From Colimorpha sp002372855 (lineage in GTDB: Bacteria > Bacteroidota > Bacteroidia > Bacteroidales > P3), in the NCBI GenBank assembly GCA_946621635.1, contig CAMOOR010000001.1:124001-188000 (forward strand): a DNA stretch of 64,000 nt. The letters run 5' to 3'. A program made the position numbers and the translations under genes. This document shows, one piece after another, positions 52,154-60,442 of the stretch. Position 1 is the stretch's first letter. Each line of letters begins with the position of its first letter. The notes under the pieces are model-generated. The model did not search any database. It was not told where the DNA came from and was given only the letters and a program-made list of their open reading frames with translations.

Positions 52154-52531
52154 ATGCCCAAAGGACTCATAACCATCTTGATGCTCGTAGTGAGCAATGT
52201 TTTCATGACCTTCGCCTGGTACGGCAACCTGAAGCTGCAGCAGATGAACATCATAAAGGACTGGCCGCTGATAGCCATCATCGCACTGTCGTGGGGCATG
52301 GCCTTCTTCGAGTACTCGTTCATGATACCGGCCAACCGCATAGGCAGCCAGATTACCGGCGGCCCCTTCTCGCTGATGCAGCTGAAGGTGATACAGGAGT
52401 GTGTGTCGCTGCTGGTCTTCACGGTCATCGTGGCCACCGTCTTCAAGGGCGAGCCCATCCGCTGGAACCACCTGGTGAGTTTCGGCTGCATCGTGCTGGC
52501 GGTGTTCTTCGCGTTCATGAAAACGAAATAG
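52154..52531 (+). CDS. DMT-family small membrane protein (DUF486)
   Basis: 125 aa with four hydrophobic segments. The segments TFAWYGNLK, SWGMAFFEYSFMIPANRIG and MQLKVIQE are typical of DUF486 proteins, which belong to the drug/metabolite transporter superfamily. Substrate unknown. It is separated from cinA by repeat sequence and is 9 nt before the next membrane protein gene. Confidence 0.9.
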   Translation: MPKGLITILMLVVSNVFMTFAWYGNLKLQQMNIIKDWPLIAIIALSWGMAFFEYSFMIPANRIGSQITGGPFSLMQLKVIQECVSLLVFTVIVATVFKGEPIRWNHLVSFGCIVLAVFFAFMKTK

Positions 52532-52540
52532 CACCGTGCG

Positions 52541-53098
52541 ATGAGCAACTATCTTATAACACGGACGATTGTCAGGTCTGTCCTGAACAAACTGGACAGT
52601 CGCAACCGGCAGCAGCCGCAGCTAAAGGATTATGACAAGACCACTGTGTTCAAGGCCCGCGGCGGCGCCTGGATCATGATTGTTCTCAGTTGCCTCATCA
52701 TAGCGATGATGCTGTATTGGCTGATTTTCAGCGACCCTGACTTTTGGTTGTATGTAGTGTGCATATTCGGCATTGTTATTTTCATATTTATCCTACGCAA
52801 GAGTATCTCAATGCTCAAGGCACAGATTATTGTGGGGCCGGAGAAGCTGGTGCTGGACGGCGCCATCGATTACACAAAGAAAAGAAAAAAGAGGTACTGG
52901 ATGACCCAGGGCATGGAGACAAGCGACCTGGTGGTGGAGTTACCGTGGAACAGCATCTCCCTTCTGGCAACCGATTTTCCCACACTGGTAGTCAAGAACC
53001 ACGCCGGAGAATGTTTCTTGATGGAGCTCGGTTACTTCGACATGAAGGTGACACGCGAAATCAGCAAATACCACAAAATAGAAGAAACGGTATTATGA
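52541..53098 (+). CDS. Unknown membrane protein, two transmembrane segments
   Basis: 185 aa: a charged N-terminus (about 40 residues), two adjacent hydrophobic segments (WIMIVLSCLIIAMMLYWLIF; FWLYVVCIFGIVIFIFIL), and a soluble C-terminal part with a Lys/Arg patch (TKKRKKRYW) and beta-like pattern, reminiscent of PH-domain-like membrane proteins, but I cannot name a family. Codon use is less GC-rich than its neighbours. Its stop overlaps the start of the beta-mannosidase gene (ATGA). Confidence 0.75.
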   Translation: MSNYLITRTIVRSVLNKLDSRNRQQPQLKDYDKTTVFKARGGAWIMIVLSCLIIAMMLYWLIFSDPDFWLYVVCIFGIVIFIFILRKSISMLKAQIIVGPEKLVLDGAIDYTKKRKKRYWMTQGMETSDLVVELPWNSISLLATDFPTLVVKNHAGECFLMELGYFDMKVTREISKYHKIEETVL

Positions 53099-55239
53099 AA
53101 AAGATATGGATTTTTGCGTTGCCGCTGCTGTTGGCGGCCTGTAGTTCAAAGCTCGAAATGGTGGAACTGACCGACTGGCAGTTTGAATACAACGGGCAGT
53201 GGTATCCGGCGACGGTGCCGGGATTCATCCACACCGACCTGATGGCCAACAGCCTCATCCCCGACCCCTACTACGGCACCAACGAGGACAGCGTGCAGTG
53301 GGTTTACGATGCGCGGCAGTGGATCTACCACACCGTGGTGGACCGCAAGGCGCTGCCCATTGGCGACACAGTATGGTTTGTGTTTGAAGGATTGGCAGGC
53401 CCTTGCGAGGTAGAGATAAAAGGAAGATGGGAAGACACTAACGACACATCTTTTGTAATGTGGTGCCAACACTTCTCTGATGATATGTTCATTGAAAAAG
53501 CCATTGATTTTGAACCCATAGGCGATAGTTTCGACATCACTGTGCGTTTCCTGCCTCTGGAGAACAACGACTGGTCCAGAGGTCTCTATCTGAAGAATGT
53601 CCGCTACGGTATCGATCTCCCCGAGCGACGTGCTTTCACACGTATGGCGCCCTACCAGCCAGGTTGGGACTGGGGCCCCAAGCTGCAGACCTGCGGCATC
53701 TGGAAGAGAGTATACATCACCAACAGAAAACCGGATAATCCAGAAAATCCGGGAATTCTGGAAATTCCGGAAAATCCGGAAAAACCGGAACACCCTGTAA
53801 CTCTGCGACAGGAGCAAGACTCCATCGGCCAAAGCTTCACATTCTACCGTGACGGCAAGCCCATCTTCATCAAGGGCGCCAACTGGATACCGGTGCACTC
53901 GTTCCCCGTGCTGGACAGCGCCAACCGCGCCCGTTACCGCCACCTCCTCTGCTCCGCCAAGGAGGCCGGCTTCAACATGATACGCATCTGGGGCGGCGGC
54001 ATCTACGAGCACGACTATTTCTACGACCTCTGCGACTCCCTTGGCCTCATGGTCTGGCAGGACTTCGTCTTCGCCGGTACCCCCTACCCCGACAACGAGG
54101 AGATGCTGAACAGTATCGACCGCGAGGCGCGACAGCAGGTGGCCCGCCTATCGAAGCACCCCTGCATCGTCCTCTGGTGCGGCAACAACGAGGTGAAGAA
54201 CGGCTGGGAAGACTGGGGCTGGCAGGGCCAGTTCAACTGGACACCCGAGCAGCGCGCCCGCCTGGAGAAAGCCATGGACACCATCTTCGGCTACTCCAGC
54301 ACGACGAGCAACACCAGTTCCACCAGCATCCTCGCCAAGGCCGTCCACGACTGCGACCCGCTGCAGCGCCCCTACATCACAACCTCGCCGCTCTACGGCT
54401 GGGGCCACCCCGAGTGCGTCACCCACGGCGACAGCCACTACTGGGGCGTATGGTGGGGCGAGCTGCCATTCGAAGTCTATAAGGAGAAGACCGGCCGTTT
54501 CATGAGCGAGTACGGATTCCAAAGCTATCCCATGATGAGCACCATCCGCCAGTTCTGCCCCGAAGACCAACTCTCCATCGACTCCCCCACCCTCCGCAAC
54601 CACCAGAAGCACGGCCGCGGCCGCGAGATTATCGACAAGGCCATGCAACGTTACTACGGCTTCGACAGCCGCACCCTCAGCCTCGAAGACTACGCCTACG
54701 TCAGCCAGCTGCTGCAGGCCTGGGGCGTCGGCTACGGCATCCTCCAGCACATCATGCAGCAGCCACACTGCATGGGCACCCTCTACTGGCAGCTCAACGA
54801 CTGCTGGCCCGTGGCCTCGTGGAGCAGCATCGACTACTACGGCAACTGGAAAGCCCTCCACTACCGTGCACAGGCTCTCTTTGGTCTCACCCCTACCCCC
54901 TCCCCAGAGGGAGAGGGGAAAAAGATGGAATACTGGCGACAGTACTACAGCGTCTACCCCAAGGACCGCACCTATCCCGAGGCCAGGTACAACATCAGCC
55001 AGTCGTGGCAAAGCGACGGCAAGCTGGTGGTGACAATCAAAGCCCTCGCCGACCTCTACGACGTCTACATCGACACCGACCCGCACATCAACGGCCACTT
55101 CTCGAGCAACTTCGTCGACCTGCGCGAAGGCCAGACGCTGCGCACAGTCTTCCACCCCACCGACCCCAAGGCCGATGTGCGGAATGTGAAAATAAAAATC
55201 AAAACGCTGAACGCGCTCTACCGCTACAATGGCAGGTAA
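53095..55239 (+). CDS. GH2 beta-mannosidase lipoprotein lacking the usual second beta domain
   Basis: 714 aa with a lipoprotein signal (LLAAC, Cys16). The catalytic residues are intact: Glu366 in WCGNNEVKNGW (acid/base) and Glu472 in FMSEYGFQSYP (nucleophile); YQPGWDWGPKLQTCGIW is the family's N-domain end. In related beta-mannosidases an Ig-like domain of about 100 residues follows; here the chain goes straight from RVYITNRK through a Pro/Glu repeat (PDNPENPGILEIPENPEKPE, residues 213-232) into the strand before the TIM barrel (VTLRQEQDSIG). The family is usually 820-860 aa. A second insertion, TPTPSPEGEG (about 598-608), is encoded by a CCCTCCCC/GGGGAGGG-type palindrome. Bases 53370-53640 are clearly more AT-rich than the rest. 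The end overlaps convergent rsmG by 16 nt. Confidence 0.9.
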   Translation: MKKIWIFALPLLLAACSSKLEMVELTDWQFEYNGQWYPATVPGFIHTDLMANSLIPDPYYGTNEDSVQWVYDARQWIYHTVVDRKALPIGDTVWFVFEGLAGPCEVEIKGRWEDTNDTSFVMWCQHFSDDMFIEKAIDFEPIGDSFDITVRFLPLENNDWSRGLYLKNVRYGIDLPERRAFTRMAPYQPGWDWGPKLQTCGIWKRVYITNRKPDNPENPGILEIPENPEKPEHPVTLRQEQDSIGQSFTFYRDGKPIFIKGANWIPVHSFPVLDSANRARYRHLLCSAKEAGFNMIRIWGGGIYEHDYFYDLCDSLGLMVWQDFVFAGTPYPDNEEMLNSIDREARQQVARLSKHPCIVLWCGNNEVKNGWEDWGWQGQFNWTPEQRARLEKAMDTIFGYSSTTSNTSSTSILAKAVHDCDPLQRPYITTSPLYGWGHPECVTHGDSHYWGVWWGELPFEVYKEKTGRFMSEYGFQSYPMMSTIRQFCPEDQLSIDSPTLRNHQKHGRGREIIDKAMQRYYGFDSRTLSLEDYAYVSQLLQAWGVGYGILQHIMQQPHCMGTLYWQLNDCWPVASWSSIDYYGNWKALHYRAQALFGLTPTPSPEGEGKKMEYWRQYYSVYPKDRTYPEARYNISQSWQSDGKLVVTIKALADLYDVYIDTDPHINGHFSSNFVDLREGQTLRTVFHPTDPKADVRNVKIKIKTLNALYRYNGR

Positions 55240-55844
55240 ATCACCTTCTTGGTCTCGAAGAACTCCTCTTCGAACCACTCGCTGATGTCCCACGTCTTCA
55301 CCTTGTGGCGGAAGGTGAAGAGTTCGTTGGTGAGGTCACCGCCCTTGAGGTACAGGATGCCGTTGCGCAGCTTGTTGTACTGCGACTTGGAGATCTTCTT
55401 CTTCACCCAAGGCACAAACTCGCCCAGCGTGGTGACAGCGCGCGAGACAACAAAGTCGTACTCCCCGTCCAGCTGCTCGGCGCGTATCTGCATCGCCTTG
55501 CTGTTGGTCAACCCCAGACGGCCGATTACATCATTCACCACCTTGATTTTCTTCCCGATGGAGTCGATCAGCGTAAAACGGGCATCGGGGAACATAATGG
55601 CCAGTGGCACCCCGGGGAAACCGCCGCCCGTGCCCACATCCAGCACCTCGGTCATGGAGGCGAACTCCATCACCTTGGCAATGGCCAGCGAGTGCAGCAC
55701 ATGGTGTTCGTAGAAGTGCTCCATGTCCTTGCGCGAGATCACGTTGATCTGCGCGTTCCACTCCTCATACAAAGGCAACAGAGCGGCAAACTGCTCGCGC
55801 TGCCGCTCTGTTAGGTTGGGGAAATATTTCAGAATGATATCCAT
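55224..55844 (-). CDS. rsmG: 16S rRNA (guanine527-N7)-methyltransferase
   Basis: 206 aa. The SAM-binding motif is VLDVGTGGGFPGVPLAI, preceded by NVISRKDMEHFYEHHVLHSL, which is diagnostic of RsmG/GidB. It methylates G527 of 16S rRNA; loss gives low-level streptomycin resistance in other bacteria. Its ATG overlaps the rpoD stop by one base (TAATG), so it is coupled to the sigma factor gene. Its 3' end overlaps the convergent beta-mannosidase gene by 16 nt. Confidence 0.95.
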   Translation of the reverse strand: MDIILKYFPNLTERQREQFAALLPLYEEWNAQINVISRKDMEHFYEHHVLHSLAIAKVMEFASMTEVLDVGTGGGFPGVPLAIMFPDARFTLIDSIGKKIKVVNDVIGRLGLTNSKAMQIRAEQLDGEYDFVVSRAVTTLGEFVPWVKKKISKSQYNKLRNGILYLKGGDLTNELFTFRHKVKTWDISEWFEEEFFETKKVIYLPL

Positions 55845-56704
55845 TAGAGATATGCTTTCAGATGTTTGCTCTTGCTGCTGGTCTTCAGGCGCTTGATGCC
55901 CTTCTCCTTGATCTGGCGCACACGTTCGCGGGTGAGGTTGAACTTCATGGCAATCTCGTCCAGGCTCAGCGGATGGGGCAGTCCGATGCCGAAGTACATC
56001 TTGATGACCTCGCGCTCATACTCCGTCAGGGTCGAGAGCGAACGCTCAATCTCCTGCGACAGGCTCTCCTGCATCAGCTTGCTGTCGGTCGGGGGAGTGT
56101 CCTCGTTGGGCAGCACGTCGACAAAGTTCACATCCTCGTCGCTGGCCAACGGGGCGTCGATGCTCACATGGCGTCCGCTGATGCCCATGATGGCCTTGAT
56201 TTTGTCTTCGGGAATATCCAGCAGCTCGGCCAGCTCCTCCTCTGAAGGCGGACGCTCCAGCTGCTGCTCCAGTTTGGAAATCTCTTTTTTCAGTTTGTTC
56301 AAAGCGCCCAGCTGGTTGCTCGGCAGGCGCACAATGCGGCTGTTCTCGGCAATGGCCTGCAGGATGCTCTGGCGAATCCACCACACGGCATAGGAGATGA
56401 ACTTGAAACCACGCGTCTCGTCGAAACGCTTGGCGGCCTTGATCAGTCCCACATTGCCCTCATTGATGAGGTCGGGCAGCGACAGGCCCTGGTTCTGATA
56501 CTGCTTGGCCACCGACACCACGAATCGCAGGTTCGCTTTCGTCAGGCGCTCCAGCGCGGCCTGGTCACCCTGCTTGATGCGCTGGGCCAGCTGCACCTCC
56601 TGCTCGGGCGTCAGCAGCTCCTCGCTGCAGATGTCCTGCAAGTATTTGTCCAACGACTTGATGTCGCGGTTGGTAATGGAATGCGTAATCTTTAGTTGTC
56701 TCAT
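55844..56704 (-). CDS. rpoD: Primary RNA polymerase sigma factor, Bacteroidota type
   Basis: 286 aa, the short sigma-A form of Bacteroidota without region 1.1. Region 1.2 is DIKSLDKYLQDI; region 2 NLRFVVSVAKQYQNQGL then NEGNVGLIKAAKRFDETRGF and WWIRQSILQAI; region 4.2 SLDEIAMKFNLTRERVRQIK. It recognises the TAnnTTTG/TTTG promoters seen in this window. Co-transcribed with rsmG. The upstream gap 56705-56943 is AT-rich; an imperfect box TAAAATTTG is near 56725 (minus strand) but I do not call it. Confidence 0.96.
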   Translation of the reverse strand: MRQLKITHSITNRDIKSLDKYLQDICSEELLTPEQEVQLAQRIKQGDQAALERLTKANLRFVVSVAKQYQNQGLSLPDLINEGNVGLIKAAKRFDETRGFKFISYAVWWIRQSILQAIAENSRIVRLPSNQLGALNKLKKEISKLEQQLERPPSEEELAELLDIPEDKIKAIMGISGRHVSIDAPLASDEDVNFVDVLPNEDTPPTDSKLMQESLSQEIERSLSTLTEYEREVIKMYFGIGLPHPLSLDEIAMKFNLTRERVRQIKEKGIKRLKTSSKSKHLKAYL

Positions 56705-56943
56705 ACTACACCTTTTATTTACACCAAATTTTATTCCTATAACGCAGAATTTTCGAAAATGTTACGTCAACGGGAATTTTTTTTTCGCCAACCCCCATTT
56801 TTAACATTTCGCACCCACAAAACCGCCCCCAATGTGCCTTCGGCAACTTTATTCTACCAACAAAAAGAATTATAAACCAACCAGATACACACCTTCAGGA
56901 AAAATATTCCCGAAAAACAGATTTTTCCTACCGTTTTTTTCTG

Positions 56944-56951
56944 TATCTTTG
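56944..56951 (+). promoter_or_regulatory. -7 promoter box of the small lipoprotein gene
   Basis: TATCTTTG followed by CAGCG, 29 nt before the start at 56981. The gap 56705-56980 holds no gene. Confidence 0.75.
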
Positions 56952-56980
56952 CAGCGTGAAACCAGAAAAATTGTAGAATA

Positions 56981-57466
56981 ATGAAAAAGATTCTCTTAAG
57001 CCTGTTTGTCGCCGTCCTCGGCCTCACAGCAACCTCCTGCACCAAAGAATACAGAGAGGTGGTTCTTGAAAGTTCCGGCACCCGCGTCACCGAATTCACC
57101 GTCCACATCGACGAGTGGGAACCCTTTGGCGACCCCGACAATGCCGACTCCAGAAACTATTACTATTACACCTATGAATGGGATGTCCTCACCGACCACG
57201 TGGTCTACGACGGCAACGTCAACGCCTACGTCTACAACGAAGGCCGCCAGAACGCCCTCCCCTACACCTATCCCGTCACCGTGCAGTTCGACGACGGCAC
57301 CACCGGCATTGTCGGCGAGGCCCTGAGCTACGACTTCGAGCCCGGCAAAGTGACCATCATCATGCAGGACCTCGACGGATGGATGCCCCAGCTCACCCTC
57401 GCAGACCGTCCCATGACCTTCCGCATCGTGGCCACCGCCCCCATCAACTACATCATCGAACAGTAA
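56981..57466 (+). CDS. Small exported lipoprotein of unknown function
   Basis: 161 aa with a lipoprotein signal (MKKILLSLFVAVLGLTATSC, Cys20). The mature part is rich in beta-prone and acidic residues, with a Tyr cluster (NYYYYTYEW, near 65) and no recognised domain. It is a single-gene unit with its own -7 box and a strong intrinsic terminator directly behind it. Likely a surface or periplasmic lipoprotein; nothing more can be said. Confidence 0.8.
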   Translation: MKKILLSLFVAVLGLTATSCTKEYREVVLESSGTRVTEFTVHIDEWEPFGDPDNADSRNYYYYTYEWDVLTDHVVYDGNVNAYVYNEGRQNALPYTYPVTVQFDDGTTGIVGEALSYDFEPGKVTIIMQDLDGWMPQLTLADRPMTFRIVATAPINYIIEQ

Positions 57467-57491
57467 CACCCCCATCCACACACAAACATAA

Positions 57492-57524
57492 GAAAGCCGC
57501 CTCAATCCCGAGGCGGCTTTCTTT
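57492..57524 (+). terminator. Intrinsic terminator of the small lipoprotein gene
   Basis: AAAGCCGCCTC and GAGGCGGCTTT form an 11-bp stem with a 6-nt loop, followed by CTTTGTTTCT. Its symmetry with A-rich and T-rich flanks lets it also stop folD transcription on the minus strand. Confidence 0.88.
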
Positions 57525-57570
57525 GTTTCTCTGCCTTGCCCCCCTCCACGGGGGGAGCCGGCGGGACGAC

Positions 57571-58449
57571 CTACCTGCCCTCGTGGCGATGGTAGGCGGC
57601 CAGGGTGTTCTGCAGCAGGCTGACGATGGTCAACGGGCCCACGCCGCCGGGCACAGGCGTCACCCAGCTGCACTTGCCGTCCACCTCGCTGTGTTTCACG
57701 TCGCCGATGACGCGGTAGCCGTTCTTCTTCGTGGCGTCGGCCACACGGTGGATTCCCACGTCGACCACCACGGCGCCGTCCTTCACCATGTCGGCGGTGA
57801 CGAACTCCGGCTTGCCGATGGCCACCACCAGTATGTCGGCCTGGCGGGTAATCTCCGGCAGGTTCTGCGTCTTGCTGTGGCACATGGTGACGGTGCAGTC
57901 GAAGCCTTTACGGCTCAGCAGGTTGGCGGCGGGCGTACCCACAATGTTCGAACGGCCGATCACCACACAATGCTTGCCGGCGGTCTCGATGCCGTAGCGC
58001 TTCAGCAGCGTGCAGATGCCCATCGGCGTGGCGGGCACAAAGCACTCCTCGCCCAGCACCATGCGGCCGATGTTGACGGGCGTGAACCCGTCCACATCCT
58101 TGTCGGGCGAGATGGCGTTGATGACCTTCTGCTCGTTGATGTGCTTCGGCAGGGGGAGCTGCACGATGAAACCGTCGATGTCGGGGTCGTTGTTGAGGAA
58201 TTCAATGGTCTCCAGGAGCTGGGCCTCGGTGGTCTTGTCGCTCATGCGGTAGACACTGGAGGTGAACCCCACCTCGTGGCTCGACTTCTCCTTGTTGGCG
58301 ACGTAGGTCATGCTCGCCCCGTCCTCGCCCACGATTACTGCGGCCAGATGCGGTGCGCGGTGCCCCTCCTGGGTCAGCTTGCGCACCTCGTTGGCTATTT
58401 CGTCTTTGATTTGCAAGGCCATTGCCTTGCCGTCCAATAACTGTTGCAT
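57571..58449 (-). CDS. folD: Methylenetetrahydrofolate dehydrogenase / methenyl-THF cyclohydrolase
   Basis: 292 aa, full length. The catalytic Lys lies in TYVANKEKSSHEVG, the GFTPVNIGRM and PATPMGICTLL blocks line the active site, and VIGRSNIVGTPAANLL is the NADP-binding turn. The C-terminal PVPGGVGPLTIVSLLQNT is the family signature. It interconverts 5,10-methylene-THF and 10-formyl-THF. It follows ffh across a hairpin made of TTTAAGG words. Confidence 0.96.
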   Translation of the reverse strand: MQQLLDGKAMALQIKDEIANEVRKLTQEGHRAPHLAAVIVGEDGASMTYVANKEKSSHEVGFTSSVYRMSDKTTEAQLLETIEFLNNDPDIDGFIVQLPLPKHINEQKVINAISPDKDVDGFTPVNIGRMVLGEECFVPATPMGICTLLKRYGIETAGKHCVVIGRSNIVGTPAANLLSRKGFDCTVTMCHSKTQNLPEITRQADILVVAIGKPEFVTADMVKDGAVVVDVGIHRVADATKKNGYRVIGDVKHSEVDGKCSWVTPVPGGVGPLTIVSLLQNTLAAYHRHEGR

Positions 58450-58457
58450 AGTATATT

Positions 58458-58536
58458 GTTTAAGGTTTACGGTTTAAGGTTTAAGGGTCTCGGTCGCCGG
58501 CTTTCGCCTTAAACCTTAAACCTTAAACCTTAAACC
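58458..58536. repeat. TTTAAGG inverted repeat between ffh and folD
   Basis: Left arm TTTAAGGTTTACGGTTTAAG then GTTTAAGGG; right arm CCTTAAACCTTAAACC repeated. The loop carries GGTCGCCGGC. Same design as the repeat between kamD and kamE. Confidence 0.82.
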
Positions 58537-58538
58537 AA

Positions 58539-59858
58539 CTATCTTCTTTTTCTCATCGGCAACTTGCCGCCGTTCTTGGTCACCATGCGCATCATCTTGC
58601 GCGTGTCCTCGAACTGCTTGAGGAAGCGGTTGAGTTCCTGTATACTGCGGCCGCTGCCCGCCGCGATGCGCTGCTTGCGGCTGCCGTTGAGGCAACCGGG
58701 GTGCTGGCGCTCGTAGGGCGTCATGCTGCCAATCATGGCCTCGATGGGCACGAAGGCGTCGTCCGTAATCTCCACATTGCGTGTCAGTTTGTCCATACCC
58801 GGAATCATGCCCACCAGGTCCTTCATCGAACCCATCTTCTTGATCTGGGCAATCTGCGACAGGAAATCGTCGAAGTTGTACTCGTTGTGGATCAGTTTCT
58901 TCTGGATCTTGCGGGCCTCCATCTCGTCGTACTGCTCCTGCGCCCTTTCCACAAGGCTCACCACATCGCCCATGCCGAGGATGCGGTTGGCCATACGGTC
59001 GGGGTGGAACACATCGAGGGCGTCCATCTTCTCGCCGATACCGACAAACTTGATGGGCTTCTGCACAGTGTAGCGGATGGTGAGGGCGGCACCGCCACGG
59101 GTGTCGCCGTCGAGCTTGGTGAGCACCACGCCGTCGAAGTCGATACGGTCGTTGAAGGCCTTGGCGGTGTTGACGGCATCCTGACCCGTCATCGAGTCGA
59201 CCACGAAGAGGGTCTCCTGCGGCTGCAGCTCGCGCTTGAGGGCGGCAATCTCGTCCATCATCTCCTCGTCCACGGCCAGACGGCCGGCGGTATCGACGAT
59301 GACCACGTTGCAACCCTTGCTCTTGGCCTCGTTGACGGCATGCTGGGCAATCTGCACGGGGTTCTTGCTGCCCTCCTCGGTGTAGACCGGCACCTGCACC
59401 TGCTCGCCCAGGGTCTGCAGCTGGCTGATAGCGGCGGGACGGTAGACGTCGCCGGCAACGAGCATCACGCTCTTGCCCTTCTTGGTTTTCAGGTAGTTGG
59501 CCAGCTTGGCACTGAAGGTCGTCTTACCCGAACCCTGCAGACCGGCGATGAGCACCACGGCGGGCTGACCCTTGATGTTGATGTCCACCGCCGCCGAACC
59601 CATCAGCTCGGTAAGCTTCTCGTGCACAATCTTCACCATCAACTGGCCGGGCTCGATGCTCTGGATAACGTTGCGGCCCATGGCCTCGGCCTTCACCTTG
59701 TCGGTGAACTCCTTGGCGATGGGATAGCTCACATCGGCGTCCAGCAGGGCCTTGCGCACCTCCTTGACGGTCTCCGCCACATTGATATCGGTTATCGACC
59801 CCTTGCCGCGAAGGGTGTGTAACGCTTTCTCTATCTTGCTACTAAGGTTCTCAAACAT
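58539..59858 (-). CDS. ffh: Signal recognition particle protein Ffh (SRP54)
   Basis: 439 aa. N-domain (1-85), GTPase G-domain with GLQGSGKTTFSAKLA (G1, near 106-120), DTAGRLAVDEEMM (G3) and TKLDGDTRGGAAL (G4), and a methionine-rich M-domain with LNGSRKQRIAAGSGRSIQEL, the 4.5S RNA-binding turn. It binds signal sequences and targets ribosomes to FtsY at the membrane. The C-terminus ends quickly after the RNA-binding helix (KNGGKLPMRKRR). A -7 box at 59886-59893 lies 28 nt upstream. Confidence 0.97.
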   Translation of the reverse strand: MFENLSSKIEKALHTLRGKGSITDINVAETVKEVRKALLDADVSYPIAKEFTDKVKAEAMGRNVIQSIEPGQLMVKIVHEKLTELMGSAAVDINIKGQPAVVLIAGLQGSGKTTFSAKLANYLKTKKGKSVMLVAGDVYRPAAISQLQTLGEQVQVPVYTEEGSKNPVQIAQHAVNEAKSKGCNVVIVDTAGRLAVDEEMMDEIAALKRELQPQETLFVVDSMTGQDAVNTAKAFNDRIDFDGVVLTKLDGDTRGGAALTIRYTVQKPIKFVGIGEKMDALDVFHPDRMANRILGMGDVVSLVERAQEQYDEMEARKIQKKLIHNEYNFDDFLSQIAQIKKMGSMKDLVGMIPGMDKLTRNVEITDDAFVPIEAMIGSMTPYERQHPGCLNGSRKQRIAAGSGRSIQELNRFLKQFEDTRKMMRMVTKNGGKLPMRKRR

Positions 59859-59885
59859 AGTCTACACTGCATTATTATTCCGTTG

Positions 59886-59893
59886 CAAAGATA
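59886..59893 (-). promoter_or_regulatory. -7 promoter box of ffh
   Basis: Minus-strand TATCTTTG then CAACGG, 28 nt before the ffh start. The 584-nt region 59859-60442 holds this box and then only repeats: ACACTAA words, a family A element and five palindromes; I see no gene there. Confidence 0.75.
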
Positions 59894-59960
59894 CAAAAAA
59901 AATTTGATTCCTAGTAAAAAACTTGTCCTCCCCCACCCCAACCCCCTTCCAACCCCACAC

Positions 59961-60052
59961 CAACCACTAACCACTAAACACTCTACACTAAACACTTAAC
60001 ACTTAACACTTAACACTAACCACTAAACACTTAACACTAACCACTAAACACT
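59961..60052. repeat. Tandem array of AACACTTA / AACCACTAA words
   Basis: About a dozen imperfect copies of AACACTTA, AACACTAA and ACCACTAA in direct order. Related short arrays are at 24533-24567 and 28865-28918. Confidence 0.85.
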
Positions 60053-60201
60053 CCCCGAAAGGGGTCAAATTCGGCCCTTCTTATATAGTTCCTATATACT
60101 TCTCATATACTTCTTATATCACCTATATAAGAAGTATATGAGAAGTATATGAGAACGATATAAGAACGATATAAGAAATGCCGAATTATGTACCTCTTCG
60201 A
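60053..60201. repeat. Family A element, copy 3 (inverted)
   Basis: Outer arms near 60053-60074 and 60180-60201 (AATTCGG / CCGAATT) enclose four 11-nt units on the left (TTCTTATATAG, TTCCTATATAC, TTCTCATATAC, TTCTTATATCA) and five inverted units on the right (TATATAAGAAG, TATATGAGAAG, TATATGAGAAC, GATATAAGAAC, GATATAAGAA). The centre ATATCACCTAT shows it is reversed relative to copies 1 and 2. Confidence 0.9.
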
Positions 60202-60225
60202 CTCCTCTCGGACCCCTCCTATCGG

Positions 60226-60434
60226 GAGACGCGGCATGCCGCGTCTCTACATTGGGGGTGGGAGATGTCCTCGTTTGTAGAGACGCGGCATGCCGCGTCT
60301 CCCAGTAGACGTTCCCGCCTGTAGAGACGCAGCGTGCTGCGTCTCACTGTAGACAGAGGTATCGTTTGGAGACGCAGCACGCTGCGTCTCTACAGAGGCG
60401 GTTGTTTTCACGGAGACGCGGCATGCCGCGTCTC
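60226..60434. repeat. Array of five 22-bp palindromes
   Basis: Palindromes start at 60226, 60280, 60324, 60369 and 60413, each GAGACGCGGC or GAGACGCAGC joined to its (near) complement. Start-to-start distances are 54, 44, 45 and 44 nt. Spacers share pieces such as TACAGAGGCGG with the cluster at 721-842. The array ends 9 nt before the radA stop. Confidence 0.88.
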
Positions 60435-60442
60435 CGCATAAG

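Noticed and set aside
52744..53094. N-terminal extension of the beta-mannosidase in front of the lipoprotein signal
   Set aside because: It overlaps the 185-aa membrane protein gene in another frame and precedes a perfect lipobox signal peptide.
56705..56740. TAAAATTTG as -7 box of rpoD
   Set aside because: It has one base too many between TA and TTTG, and nothing suitable lies at -33, so I left it uncalled.
60226..60434. CRISPR array
   Set aside because: The repeats are perfect or near-perfect palindromes of only 22 bp with two versions, spacers are partly alike between clusters, and no cas genes are present.
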